Below are positions 25,649-35,072 of a stretch of 64,000 nt of DNA, piece after piece (positions within the stretch are counted from its first letter, which is position 1; each line of letters starts with the position of its first letter). A program made the position numbers and the translations under genes. The notes under the pieces were generated by a model. The model ran no database searches. It saw only the letters and a program-made list of their open reading frames with translations, and had not been told where the DNA came from. The stretch comes from Pontibacter sp. FD36. GTDB taxonomy: Bacteria; Bacteroidota; Bacteroidia; Cytophagales; Hymenobacteraceae. The stretch spans positions 1 to 64,000 of the forward strand of contig NZ_JADPMP010000011.1 in the NCBI RefSeq assembly GCF_015686655.1, written 5' to 3'.

Positions 25649-26776
25649 TTATTTTGTAAACTTCACATCGTTATACTTGGATGTGATGTTGATAGAACCT
25701 TTGGAAGTCGAGTTACCATACTTGCCCTTATACTCCGCTGAAGTATGGCCCTTCTCCAGGGTGGTAAACTTCACGAGGTTGCGATCCACTTTGAAGTCGG
25801 CAAACTGTACGTTCACATTAAAATCGAAGGCTGAATCATCCTCAAAGTGAAGCTGAATCGGAGCGAAACCGCCACTCACAGAAATGGTCTTGAAGTTTTT
25901 CTTCACATTGTCCACTCTAAACGAGCCGTATTTTATATCCATCTCCAATGCCTCAGAGAGATTGCCAATCTTCAGATCGCTGAACTTGGAGGAGCCATTT
26001 ACACCATTGGTGTTGCCTAGATTTAAGGTAGAGTAAGCTAAATCTACACTGCCTTTGTTGAGGTAACCGATCGTATTCGGTGTGCTTTGGCAAAACGAGG
26101 CTTTAATGGAATTTGATGCATTCGCCAGGTTACCCACTTTAAATGCTCCATGACGCACATTCAGGTCTACTTTGCCTTTCATGTCTGGCAGGTATACGTT
26201 GCCGAAGCTGTTCTTTACCACCAGATGGTTATCTTCTGGCATGTTCACCGTGTAGTTGATCTCGAAGCTCTGGTGTCCGCTTTTGGAGTTAACAGACCCC
26301 ATTTCGGTTTTAACCATGATTGTATTGCCACTACGGCTGTCGGTTACGTTGATCTTGTTGAGCATCTCCTGGGCGGTTTGCTCTGAGTTGGCACGGCTGA
26401 TGATGTCTACCTTCACCTGTATCTCGTTGCGATTCCAGGTATTCACGTGCACGTTGCCGAACTTGTTGTCGATGTTCAGCACATCCGACTTGCTAACCTT
26501 ATAGGTCTTGTCGAAGCTTTTACGCTTTTCTGAACTGTAGGTATAAACCTCAGCTTCCTGCCAGCCTGACTGATGCGGATGCTCCACCAGAGGAGGCGCT
26601 GGTGGCAAAGGAGGAGCAGGTGGCAGTGTCTGCTGCGCAGCTAGGGCTGGTGGCGCAGGCGGCATTTGGCTTGGACAAGGCTCTGGCGCATAAGGCTGTG
26701 CCATGGCCAGGGCTGGTAGTATCACCAAAAGCGTGGCTAGATGGTAGCGCAATGATTTAAATAGTTGTCGTTCCAT
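25649..26776 (-). CDS. Exported DUF4097-like beta-solenoid protein
   Basis: 375 residues: a signal peptide (LATLLVILPALAMAQ), a proline-rich segment (PPAPPALAAQQTLPPAPP and on), then repeated short beta units with FGNVHVNTWNRNEI, KNSFGNVYLPDMKGKV, GSFRVDNVKK and a closing NITSKYNDVKF. This is typical of DUF4097/adhesin-like envelope proteins in Bacteroidota. The start overlaps the anti-sigma-like gene by 20 bp, so it is part of an ECF sigma operon and probably a target or output of that system. Precise role unknown. Confidence 0.78.
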   Translation of the reverse strand: MERQLFKSLRYHLATLLVILPALAMAQPYAPEPCPSQMPPAPPALAAQQTLPPAPPLPPAPPLVEHPHQSGWQEAEVYTYSSEKRKSFDKTYKVSKSDVLNIDNKFGNVHVNTWNRNEIQVKVDIISRANSEQTAQEMLNKINVTDSRSGNTIMVKTEMGSVNSKSGHQSFEINYTVNMPEDNHLVVKNSFGNVYLPDMKGKVDLNVRHGAFKVGNLANASNSIKASFCQSTPNTIGYLNKGSVDLAYSTLNLGNTNGVNGSSKFSDLKIGNLSEALEMDIKYGSFRVDNVKKNFKTISVSGGFAPIQLHFEDDSAFDFNVNVQFADFKVDRNLVKFTTLEKGHTSAEYKGKYGNSTSKGSINITSKYNDVKFTK

Positions 26777-27422
26777 TGTTCTGTGGTTCAGTAGTATCCT
26801 GTTCTTTTATAGCTTCTATTTTCTTGAGTACTTCCAACTGACGGTTCAGCACTTCGATCCGGATCTGCAGGTTCTGGATCATGGCCGCCATCACCTGGTC
26901 GGTGTTCGGCGTGGTATGTAATTGATTCTTGAGTCGGGTATAGCTGCTGTCGAGGCGGGCCAGTTCGCGGTCAATTTCACGTGTTTCGTCCAATCCGAGC
27001 ACTTTCAGGTCGTATTCGCTCAGCTCTTCCCGCTTACTGTTGATTTGGCTGGTGTAGAATACCTCCACCTCGGCCAGTTCCGGCGCTACCTGGTACACTG
27101 AAGGCTGCTCACCCGCTGCGGCATTCGCAGCGATGGCGTTTGTTGCAGTCGGGCTATTCTGTTTCACTGTCCAGAGGGTAATGCCGCAAGCCAGCAAGAG
27201 CACGATGGTAGCGGCAACCCGCATGAACATGAAGTCAGCCGTGAAGTTGAGGCGCTCCCCGAAGTTGATGCTGATCACCTTCGCTTCTTTGCGGGGCTTC
27301 TCCTCTAGTGCCTTTTGTGTATTCAGCTCGGAACAGATCTCCTGCCAAAGCTCCGGTCTGGGCTCGAATACATCGAAGTCCTCCCGGTTTTCATTCACAA
27401 ATTCCTTTAATCTATCTTTCAT
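26757..27422 (-). CDS. Single-pass membrane anti-sigma-factor-like protein
   Basis: 221 residues: a cytoplasmic N-terminus with FEPRPELWQEICSEL, one transmembrane helix (FMRVAATIVLLLACGITLWTV) near the middle and a helical periplasmic part with coiled-coil propensity (IQNLQIRIEVLNRQLEVLKKIEAIKEQ). No zinc-type HxxxCxxC anti-sigma motif is seen. Its position immediately downstream of an ECF sigma gene (27 bp) is the main reason to infer that it restrains this sigma factor. It overlaps the DUF4097 gene. Confidence 0.7.
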   Translation of the reverse strand: MKDRLKEFVNENREDFDVFEPRPELWQEICSELNTQKALEEKPRKEAKVISINFGERLNFTADFMFMRVAATIVLLLACGITLWTVKQNSPTATNAIAANAAAGEQPSVYQVAPELAEVEVFYTSQINSKREELSEYDLKVLGLDETREIDRELARLDSSYTRLKNQLHTTPNTDQVMAAMIQNLQIRIEVLNRQLEVLKKIEAIKEQDTTEPQNNGTTTI

Positions 27423-27449
27423 CTCTCTCTACTTTATCATTACCCATGG

Positions 27450-28007
27450 CTAGGCCATGGAATGTGTGTCTTTCATAATCTCCAGAAGCTTTTTGCGGGC
27501 CCGGCTATACTGCGACTTCGAAGTGGACTCGCTTATACCCAGTACCTCCCCAATCTCGGCATGATCGAAGCCTTCCAGCAGGTATAAACTCAGCACCACT
27601 CTGTAGCCGTCTGGCAGACGCTGTATGGCGCGGCGCACCTGCTCTACCTGCCACTCGGTGTCGTCATCATACTCCTCGTCAGGTATGTCACCGGCGATGC
27701 GGTCTTCGAGCGGCACCAGTTCCGAGCGACGCTTGCGCACCGCGTTAACTGAGGCATTGATCACGATCCTTTTGAGCCAGCTCCCGAATGAAGCTTCTGC
27801 TTTATAAGAATGCAGGTTTTTGAAGGCGCTGATGAAGGCTTCCTGCAGCACGTCCTCAGACTCGGCATAGTCGTTGGTGATGCGCATACTCACGTTAAAC
27901 ATGGCCTTGGAGTACAGTTTGTACAGTTCGTACTGGGCACGGTTATCCCCTTCCCTGCAGCGCTGCACCACCTGTGCATTTACATCCTGAAAAGTGCCTT
28001 TTTCCAA
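27450..28007 (-). CDS. ECF RNA polymerase sigma factor
   Basis: 185 residues with sigma region 2 (YELYKLYSKAMFNVSMRITNDYAESEDVLQEAFISAFKNLHSYKAEASFGSWLKRI) and region 4 (AIQRLPDGYRVVLSLYLLEGFDHAEIGEVLGISESTSKSQYSRARKKL), no region 1 or 3, hence group 4/ECF. First gene of a sigma, membrane anti-sigma-like, DUF4097 operon, which points to envelope-stress control. Phased GTTGC repeats lie 117-168 bp upstream and may be its promoter or a regulator site. Confidence 0.93.
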   Translation of the reverse strand: MEKGTFQDVNAQVVQRCREGDNRAQYELYKLYSKAMFNVSMRITNDYAESEDVLQEAFISAFKNLHSYKAEASFGSWLKRIVINASVNAVRKRRSELVPLEDRIAGDIPDEEYDDDTEWQVEQVRRAIQRLPDGYRVVLSLYLLEGFDHAEIGEVLGISESTSKSQYSRARKKLLEIMKDTHSMA

Positions 28008-28123
28008 AATCGCCTCGTTTATCGTGTTCTTTGCCTTGTTAGTCGACTTATTCTCTTATTTCATCTTATATCTTTGCCTCCCCTTCCTACTTTCTGCACT
28101 AAAGACACAAGTGAATCCGTTGG

Positions 28124-28175
28124 GTTGCATCAAGTTGCAAAATATTTTCAAAAATTATCCGTTGCTCCCAGTTGC
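28124..28175 (-). promoter_or_regulatory. Four phased GTTGC sites upstream of the ECF sigma gene
   Basis: GTTGC at 28124, 28134, 28161 and 28171 on the plus strand (GCAAC toward the gene), in two pairs with 10-bp period and 37 bp between pairs. One helical turn within each pair fits a DNA-binding site or an ECF -35-like element. Confidence 0.5.
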
Positions 28176-28211
28176 ATTACAGCACTTCACTTATTTGTCA
28201 GGTATGGCCAC

Positions 28212-28242
28212 AAAAAAAGCCAGCTCTGGATGGAGCTGGCTT
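28212..28242 (-). terminator. ALDH7 gene terminator
   Basis: A 10-bp stem 28217-28226/28233-28242 with seven T on the minus strand. It lies about 160 bp past the stop codon. Confidence 0.75.
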
Positions 28243-28245
28243 CCT

Positions 28246-28289
28246 TGTCTGAATCAGGATTTTCTGGATTCCTTAGGATGAGCATGATT
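28246..28289 (-). repeat. Dispersed extragenic repeat, copy 1
   Basis: Read on the minus strand it begins AATCATGC and ends ATCCTGATTCAGACA, blocks shared exactly with 40019-40056. The middle differs. Confidence 0.65.
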
Positions 28290-28399
28290 AGATTACCTTT
28301 TGTGGTAGATGTAACACTTATTTAATCATGAAGCAGTAATCTATCTTAGAAGACATACTCAATCCTGTCTATCTTTCGTAATCCTTGAAATCCTGATCC

Positions 28400-29974
<1,575 letters not shown>

Positions 29975-30088
29975 AATTTTACCTGTGTTTTGGGTTAAAG
30001 GTGTTGTAACTGTGATCTACAGCAGCGAGCTGACAGGCAGACCGCTCTGCTGCATGAAGATAGGCCTTTTTTCTCTTCTATTAAAACA

Positions 30089-30122
30089 AAAAAGCTTCTG
30101 CCATGCATGGCAGAAGCTTTTT
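30089..30122 (-). terminator. Perfect 34-bp palindromic terminator after the Do protease gene
   Basis: Two 17-nt arms with no spacer, flanked by A5 and T5 so it works in either direction. It lies 17 bp past the protease stop. Confidence 0.85.
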
Positions 30123-30138
30123 ATGTCGTGGTTAGGTC

Positions 30139-31632
30139 TTAGCGCTTCCCGATCGGGTAGTAGGCTTTCAGACCGTCAGGGTATACACCCTCAATATAAA
30201 CAATGCCGGTCTCAAAGTTCTTCAGGTGGCGCTCCACATCGGAAGGCACGTTCACCGCATACTTATCGATACGGGTAATGATGAAGCCGTCTTTCATTCC
30301 AGTGTCACGGAACTTGCTTTTGGCTACATTCGCGATCTTGGCGCCACCGTCTATACCTAGTTTGTTCATTTCCTGCTTGCTTACTGCCTCAAATGTAGCA
30401 CCGTCAAATGTTACGGAGTTAGCTGTGCTACGCTTCGAAATCTCGGTACTGTTATTCAGGTTCTTCAGGGTTACATTGGCTGTGCGACTCTTGCCATCAC
30501 GCAGGTATTCCACCTTCACTTTATCACCAGGACGGTAGCGGGCCACCTGCTCCAGCAACTGCGAAGAGCGAGCTACTTTCACATCGTTGATCGCTGTAAT
30601 TACGTCACCATTACGAAGACCGGCTTCTTTGGCACCACCTTCTTCTACTTCAGCCAGGTACACACCATTGAGCGTGCTCAGGTTTTTCTCTTTCGCCAGG
30701 GCAGCATCAATTTCCTGAATGCGGGCACCTAACAGGGCACGCTGCACTTCGCCAAACTTGAGCAGGTCGTCTACTACCTTGCTTACAATAGCTGAAGGCA
30801 CAGCAAAAGAGTAACCGGCAAAAGAGCCTGTCTGCGATGCAATGGCGGTGTTTATACCCACCAGGTCACCGTTCAGGTTTACCAGAGCTCCCCCACTATT
30901 ACCCGGGTTCACAGCCGCATCTGTCTGGATAAATGACTCGATGCTCAGGTCGCGGTTTTGGGTAGTGCGCAGGATGTTAATGTTACGCCCCTTGGCACTC
31001 ACGATACCTGCTGTTACTGTGGAGGTCAGGTTCATCGGGTTACCTACGGCCAGCACCCACTCCCCTACCTGCAGGTCGTCTGAGTTACCGTAGCGTATTA
31101 CAGGCAATTTATCCGCGTTGATCTTTAACAGAGCCAAATCAGTGGTAGGATCGGTACCAACAAGCGTGGCTTCAAACTTACGCTTGTCGTCCAGTGTCAC
31201 TTCTATCTTGTCGGCACGGTCGATTACGTGGTTGTTGGTCACGATGTAGCCGTTCGAGGCGATGATCACGCCGGAGCCGGAACCCATCTGAGGGCCACGT
31301 GGCACGCGCTCTCCAAAGCCGTCGCCAAAGAACTCACGCAGAAACGGGTCCATGGGCGTATTGCTGCGTTGTGCCGTGCGTGCACTGTACTCGGTCATCA
31401 CGTGTACCACGGCAGGTGTAGTTACCTGGGCTGCTTTTATAAAATTAAGACCTTCCGGCACGATCACATCGCTGCTGCGCATATCGCTCGTGTAGCGTAC
31501 GGTTGGGTACTGCTGTTGAGTCTCTACTCCCTGCGGACTATCATTCTCCAGCAACTTATAGCTGCCTACTGCCACACCGCCGCCCATCAGCGCCGAAAGT
31601 GTGAGGCCAACAATAAACTGTTTCGTCTTCAT
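30139..31632 (-). CDS. Do/DegP-family periplasmic serine protease
   Basis: 497 residues: an N-terminal signal anchor (IVGLTLSALMGGGVAVGSY), a trypsin-like domain with catalytic His135 (TNNHVID), Asp165 (TTDLALLK) and Ser246 (NPGNSGGAL), then two PDZ-like regions (NGVYLAEVEEGGAKEAGLRNGDVI and a shorter second). It degrades or refolds misfolded envelope proteins. A strong Shine-Dalgarno (AGGAGGAG, plus-strand 31641-31648) sits 8 nt before the ATG, rare in this window. It is next to hsp20, so it likely belongs to a stress response. Confidence 0.93.
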   Translation of the reverse strand: MKTKQFIVGLTLSALMGGGVAVGSYKLLENDSPQGVETQQQYPTVRYTSDMRSSDVIVPEGLNFIKAAQVTTPAVVHVMTEYSARTAQRSNTPMDPFLREFFGDGFGERVPRGPQMGSGSGVIIASNGYIVTNNHVIDRADKIEVTLDDKRKFEATLVGTDPTTDLALLKINADKLPVIRYGNSDDLQVGEWVLAVGNPMNLTSTVTAGIVSAKGRNINILRTTQNRDLSIESFIQTDAAVNPGNSGGALVNLNGDLVGINTAIASQTGSFAGYSFAVPSAIVSKVVDDLLKFGEVQRALLGARIQEIDAALAKEKNLSTLNGVYLAEVEEGGAKEAGLRNGDVITAINDVKVARSSQLLEQVARYRPGDKVKVEYLRDGKSRTANVTLKNLNNSTEISKRSTANSVTFDGATFEAVSKQEMNKLGIDGGAKIANVAKSKFRDTGMKDGFIITRIDKYAVNVPSDVERHLKNFETGIVYIEGVYPDGLKAYYPIGKR

Positions 31633-31640
31633 GTATTGAA

Positions 31641-31648
31641 CTCCTCCT
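31641..31648 (-). promoter_or_regulatory. Strong Shine-Dalgarno of the Do protease gene
   Basis: AGGAGGAG on the minus strand, 8 nt from the ATG. Most other genes here have A/T-rich leaders without it. Confidence 0.8.
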
Positions 31649-31686
31649 GATTGGTGAATATCTAATATTAAGAATTATATATATAA

Positions 31687-31694
31687 CAAACCTA
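31687..31694 (-). promoter_or_regulatory. -7 element TAGGTTTG upstream of the Do protease gene
   Basis: An exact TAnnTTTG on the minus strand, about 55 bp before the ATG; no well-spaced -33 element. Confidence 0.4.
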
Positions 31695-31762
31695 TAACGC
31701 TAATATACTATACGGTGGTATACAAGGTCAAGGCAATTCGCATTCTTTAACATTTCTATAAC

Positions 31763-31793
31763 AAAAAAGAGGCCAGTTTAGGTGGCCTCTTTT
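31763..31793 (-). terminator. hsp20 terminator
   Basis: An 11-bp stem 31765-31775/31783-31793 with a T-run on the minus strand. Confidence 0.8.
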
Positions 31794-31808
31794 CTGTGTG
31801 ATGTTCTC

Positions 31809-32315
31809 TTATTTATCTTTGCCGTTCTCAGAGGCTGTGGCTGCCACACGCTTTTGTTTCGCTGGCTGCTTCGCTTCTTCCCCGCCTGAGATCGTGATCT
31901 GGCGCTTCATAGTTTTCTGCTCGTCTTTTGGCACGTTCACCACGAGCACGCCGTCCTGCAGTTGTGCAGAGATCTTGTCTGCGTCTACATTGTCAGGCAG
32001 ATAGAAAGAGCGGGAGAAAGTACCATACTGGGTTTCCAGCATCTGGTAGCGACGGCCTTCTTCTTTCTTCTCGAAGCGGCGCTCACCTGAAATGGTCAGC
32101 TTGCCTTCCTGAAAATCAATGGCAATGTCCTCTTTGCGAATACCAGGCAGGGCTACTTCAATTTCATAACCGTTCTCAGTTTCGCAGGCATCAACATGTG
32201 GCGTAAAACCAGCGAAGCCCCTGGAGTTTACAGACTCGTTGAAGAATCTGTCTAGCATTGAGCTGAAAGTCTGAGGCATGTCATCCTGCATGCCATTATA
32301 TTTTCTAAGTACCAT
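31809..32315 (-). CDS. Small heat-shock protein, Hsp20/alpha-crystallin family
   Basis: 168 residues. The alpha-crystallin domain spans about residues 38-140 with VDACETENGYEIEVALPGIRKEDIAIDF, the KLTISGERR strand, the YGTFSRSFYLPDNVD segment and the DGVLVVNVPK motif near its end. A lysine/alanine-rich tail follows. It holds denatured proteins as an ATP-independent chaperone. A strong Shine-Dalgarno AAGGAGG lies 4 nt before the ATG. Own terminator downstream, so probably monocistronic and stress-induced. Confidence 0.93.
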   Translation of the reverse strand: MVLRKYNGMQDDMPQTFSSMLDRFFNESVNSRGFAGFTPHVDACETENGYEIEVALPGIRKEDIAIDFQEGKLTISGERRFEKKEEGRRYQMLETQYGTFSRSFYLPDNVDADKISAQLQDGVLVVNVPKDEQKTMKRQITISGGEEAKQPAKQKRVAATASENGKDK

Positions 32316-32319
32316 AAAA

Positions 32320-32326
32320 CCTCCTT
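32320..32326 (-). promoter_or_regulatory. Strong Shine-Dalgarno of hsp20
   Basis: AAGGAGG on the minus strand, 4 nt from the ATG. Confidence 0.75.
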
Positions 32327-32460
32327 TTTTTAAGTTTTTGTTTTCACTTACAATCAGGATATAGCCAAAAGTTTGCCAAGCGTTTTATTTTATAAAATCA
32401 TGAAATAATGTCATTTAATAAGTCGCTTAAAACTGACGTGCCTGTCAATTTTTCAGAGAT

Positions 32461-33237
32461 CTAATAGGTATAGCTGCCTGTAGAAACTGCTCTATTGATA
32501 GTGTACTTCAGTTCTAAACCAAAGACGGGTGAAATGCGGTTGCGCTTCGTGGTATAACCCGGCTCAACCAAAACCCCGTCTTCGTCATATTTTGGCCCTA
32601 ACTCTACAAAGTAGTAATCGGTCTGACGGAGGAAGTAAGGCGTGACACGAAACCGCTCGCTAATCTCGTAAGTGGCGTCCAATCTGAGACGGGTGCGGTC
32701 GATGGTGCGTATCAACAATTCGTTTGTTTCTTCGCCGAACTCCTTCACCACAAACATCTCGTAAGAAAGTGACGGCGTGATGAAGCGCTGCCCCAGCGGA
32801 AGGCGCTTGCCCAACTCTGCCATCAGCCTGAACCGTGCGAAAGGGTCGCGCCGCTCCTGGTTCACGTAATCGAGCATCAGCTGTTTGTTGAAATATAAGC
32901 CCTTGATGTTACCGGCATGGCGGATAAAAGCCGAGGTAAAGTTACTTGTAGGCATATCTTCTTTGGCATAGCGGAACATGGCACCTGCCAACCAATGGTC
33001 GTTAAAGGCATGCTCATAGCCCAACGTGAACTCAATCCGCTCAAAACTGCCCACGCCATTGTAGCGCTCGTCGGTGTTGATGCGGTACTGGTTCTGAAGA
33101 AACAGCAGACCGCTCTCCCCTAGCCCATAACTCAGTTGCAATTCAGGCCAGATGGCGGTAGGCGCTTTTATTTTGCTTTGGGCCTTGCTCAGAATCGGCA
33201 GTGCTGCCAATGCAAGTATCAGGTATAGCTTTCTCAT
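32461..33237 (-). CDS. DUF2490-like outer-membrane protein
   Basis: 258 residues: a signal peptide (LYLILALAALPILSKAQ), then a barrel-like series of amphipathic strands with WPELQLSYGLGESGLLFLQNQYR, EFTLGYEHAFNDHWLAGAMFRY and a C-terminal GLELKYTINRA. The pattern fits the DUF2490 family of uncharacterised outer-membrane proteins. It starts 5 bp after the M20 gene, so the two are probably co-transcribed. Function unknown. Confidence 0.72.
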   Translation of the reverse strand: MRKLYLILALAALPILSKAQSKIKAPTAIWPELQLSYGLGESGLLFLQNQYRINTDERYNGVGSFERIEFTLGYEHAFNDHWLAGAMFRYAKEDMPTSNFTSAFIRHAGNIKGLYFNKQLMLDYVNQERRDPFARFRLMAELGKRLPLGQRFITPSLSYEMFVVKEFGEETNELLIRTIDRTRLRLDATYEISERFRVTPYFLRQTDYYFVELGPKYDEDGVLVEPGYTTKRNRISPVFGLELKYTINRAVSTGSYTY

Positions 33238-33242
33238 AAATA

Positions 33243-34442
33243 TTATAGATTATCAGCTGCCAGTTCCTGCACGGCTATCCAGGCCATCAGCCCGATGCCG
33301 GTTTCCAGTGCTGCTTCGTCAATGTCAAATGTTGGGGTATGCACACCCGAAGTGATGCCTCGCTCCTCATTGCGGGTACCCAATCGGTAGAAGCAGGCAG
33401 CCACTTCCTGTGAGTAATAGGCAAAGTCCTCGGCTCCCATCCACAGGTCAAGGTCTACGACATTATCCGCTCCCAGGTATAGCGCTGCTGCCTCACGGGC
33501 ACGACCGGTCAGGTCAGGGTCGTTCTTCAGGAAAGGGTAGCCAAACTTGATGTCGATGTCGCAACTGCCTCCCATGCTTTCGCAGAGTCCCTCGGCCAGT
33601 TTGCGTATACGGCTGTGCGCCTCTTTGCGCCATACCTCATCCATCGTCCGGAAAGTACCTTCCACCTTCACTTCATTCGGAATCACATTCGTTGCTCCCA
33701 AGGCCTCTACTTTGCCAAAGGAAAGCACCGTTGGCACCTTAGGGCTGGCATGCCGGCTCACGATTTGCTGCAGCGCCACGATCAGGTGCGAGGTGATCAG
33801 CACAGGATCTACGTTGAGTTCCGGAAGCGCCGCATGGCCGCCTTTGCCTTTTACCGTGATGTAGATTTCGTCGGCACTGGCCATGTACATACCTGACCGG
33901 AAGCCAACTTTGCCGGCCGGCAGCATCGGGAAAACGTGCTGGCCGATTATACCTGCTGGTGCTGGTTGTTGCAGCACACCTTCTTTGATCATAATGGAAG
34001 CACCTCCAGGGAATTTCTCTTCTCCCGGTTGGAAAATCAATTTTACGGTGCCTTCAAATTCATTGCGTACCTCCTGCAGAATACGGGCAGCTCCCAACAA
34101 AGAAGCCGTGTGTACATCGTGCCCGCAGGCATGCATCACACCCTCGTTCTTCGATTTGTAATCTACGGCATTCTGCTCAGTGATCGGAAGCGCATCCAGG
34201 TCTGCCCGCAGGGCGATTGTTTTGCTCTCTGGGTTTCGTCCTTCGATCATGGCTACCACTCCGGTGTTAGCCATGCGGGTAGTTTCCAGCCCATAGCTTT
34301 GCAGCACCTGCTCCACATAAGCAGCCGTATTGTGCTCTTCAAAAGAAAGCTCCGGGTTGGCATGGATATGCCGGCGTATACCTACTGTGTCCTGGGTATA
34401 GGTTGTGGCCAGCTCTTTTATTTTCTGTGCTAATTGATTCAT
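33243..34442 (-). CDS. M20-family amidohydrolase
   Basis: 399 residues from the ATG at 34442 (MNQLAQKIKELATTYTQDTVGIRRHIHANPELSFEE). Motifs of IAA-amino-acid/hippurate hydrolase-type M20D enzymes are present: RADLDALPI, MHACGHDVHTASLLG, FQPGEEKFPGG and IIGQHVFP. It probably cleaves N-acyl amino acids or similar amides in the cytosol using two metal ions. The substrate is not predictable. It lies upstream of the DUF2490 gene and downstream of its own -7 element. Confidence 0.92.
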   Translation of the reverse strand: MNQLAQKIKELATTYTQDTVGIRRHIHANPELSFEEHNTAAYVEQVLQSYGLETTRMANTGVVAMIEGRNPESKTIALRADLDALPITEQNAVDYKSKNEGVMHACGHDVHTASLLGAARILQEVRNEFEGTVKLIFQPGEEKFPGGASIMIKEGVLQQPAPAGIIGQHVFPMLPAGKVGFRSGMYMASADEIYITVKGKGGHAALPELNVDPVLITSHLIVALQQIVSRHASPKVPTVLSFGKVEALGATNVIPNEVKVEGTFRTMDEVWRKEAHSRIRKLAEGLCESMGGSCDIDIKFGYPFLKNDPDLTGRAREAAALYLGADNVVDLDLWMGAEDFAYYSQEVAACFYRLGTRNEERGITSGVHTPTFDIDEAALETGIGLMAWIAVQELAADNL

Positions 34443-34488
34443 GTAAGTAATAGGGCAACAGACCATTGGCGGTCCTGGTATCTTCTGT

Positions 34489-34496
34489 CAAATATA
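34489..34496 (-). promoter_or_regulatory. -7 element TATATTTG for the M20 gene
   Basis: An exact TAnnTTTG on the minus strand, 46 bp before the ATG and just past the preceding terminator. Confidence 0.45.
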
Positions 34497-34501
34497 AAAA
34501 G

Positions 34502-34534
34502 AAAAACGTTGCAGCCGCCTGAGCAACTGCAACG
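34502..34534 (-). terminator. Terminator after the deoC-SPOR operon
   Basis: An 8-bp stem 34507-34514/34527-34534 with a minus-strand T-run. Confidence 0.65.
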
Positions 34535-34562
34535 CTGTATACCTGTAGCGGGTCGCTATACC

Positions 34563-35072
34563 TTAGTTTTTAGGAATATTGATCTGCTCCTGCACAATGT
34601 GGGCGTTGGGTATCAGGTCACTGATCTGATTGAGCACCTGCTGCGCCTCCATACGGGTGAAATAGTCGCCTATCTTGAGTCTGAAGTTTGGCTGCTGATA
34701 GGTCAGGTAGTCCTTCTCCTCCGGCACGCGGGCGATGATCGCTTTGCGCAGGTCCATCACGGTCTGGCGCTCTGAACCATTGTAGGCTAGTATGCGATAG
34801 CCCTGTGCATAGCGTATGTTCTTGTTCACGCTGGCCACCGAATCCATCAACACGGCTACCTTGGCATTGGCGTGGTTAGTCGGTTCTACCCTGGCAGCTG
34901 CCGGGGCATTGGCCGCATCGGCCGGGTAAGTCGGACGGTATACGCTGATGTCATCTACTACACGGGCACTGGTGGTTCTGTCAGGTGAGCTGGTGCGGGC
35001 CTCTGCTGACGGCTTGCAGGCCGATGATACTATCAGGGCAATAATAAAAAGAAAACTAAGCGCTCTGTTCAT
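34563..35072 (-). CDS. SPOR-domain lipoprotein
   Basis: 169 residues with a lipoprotein signal ending SSAC (FLFIIALIVSSAC), a low-complexity linker and a C-terminal SPOR-like repeat domain (YRILAYNGSERQTVMDLRKAI, then YQQPNFRLKIGDYFTRMEAQQVLNQI). SPOR domains bind denuded septal peptidoglycan. The gene starts inside the end of deoC (17-bp overlap), so it is translated from the same mRNA, although the functions look unrelated. Confidence 0.82.
   Translation of the reverse strand: MNRALSFLFIIALIVSSACKPSAEARTSSPDRTTSARVVDDISVYRPTYPADAANAPAAARVEPTNHANAKVAVLMDSVASVNKNIRYAQGYRILAYNGSERQTVMDLRKAIIARVPEEKDYLTYQQPNFRLKIGDYFTRMEAQQVLNQISDLIPNAHIVQEQINIPKN

Larger units (their letters stand above)
28008..28399. 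other. 392-bp intergenic region between sigma gene and ALDH7 gene
   Basis: Contents seen: the leader of the sigma gene, four GTTGC repeats (28124-28175), the ALDH terminator (28212-28242) and a dispersed extragenic repeat (28246-28289). Open frames on the plus strand here lack any protein-like composition. Confidence 0.7.

Noticed and set aside
28124-28175. GTTGC repeats considered as a CRISPR remnant
   Set aside because: Units are only 5 bp with 5- and 22-bp gaps, and no cas gene is in the window.
27810-28325. 171-codon plus-strand open frame over the sigma gene and its upstream region
   Set aside because: Antisense to the sigma domain, then crosses GTTGC repeats and a terminator; not coding.
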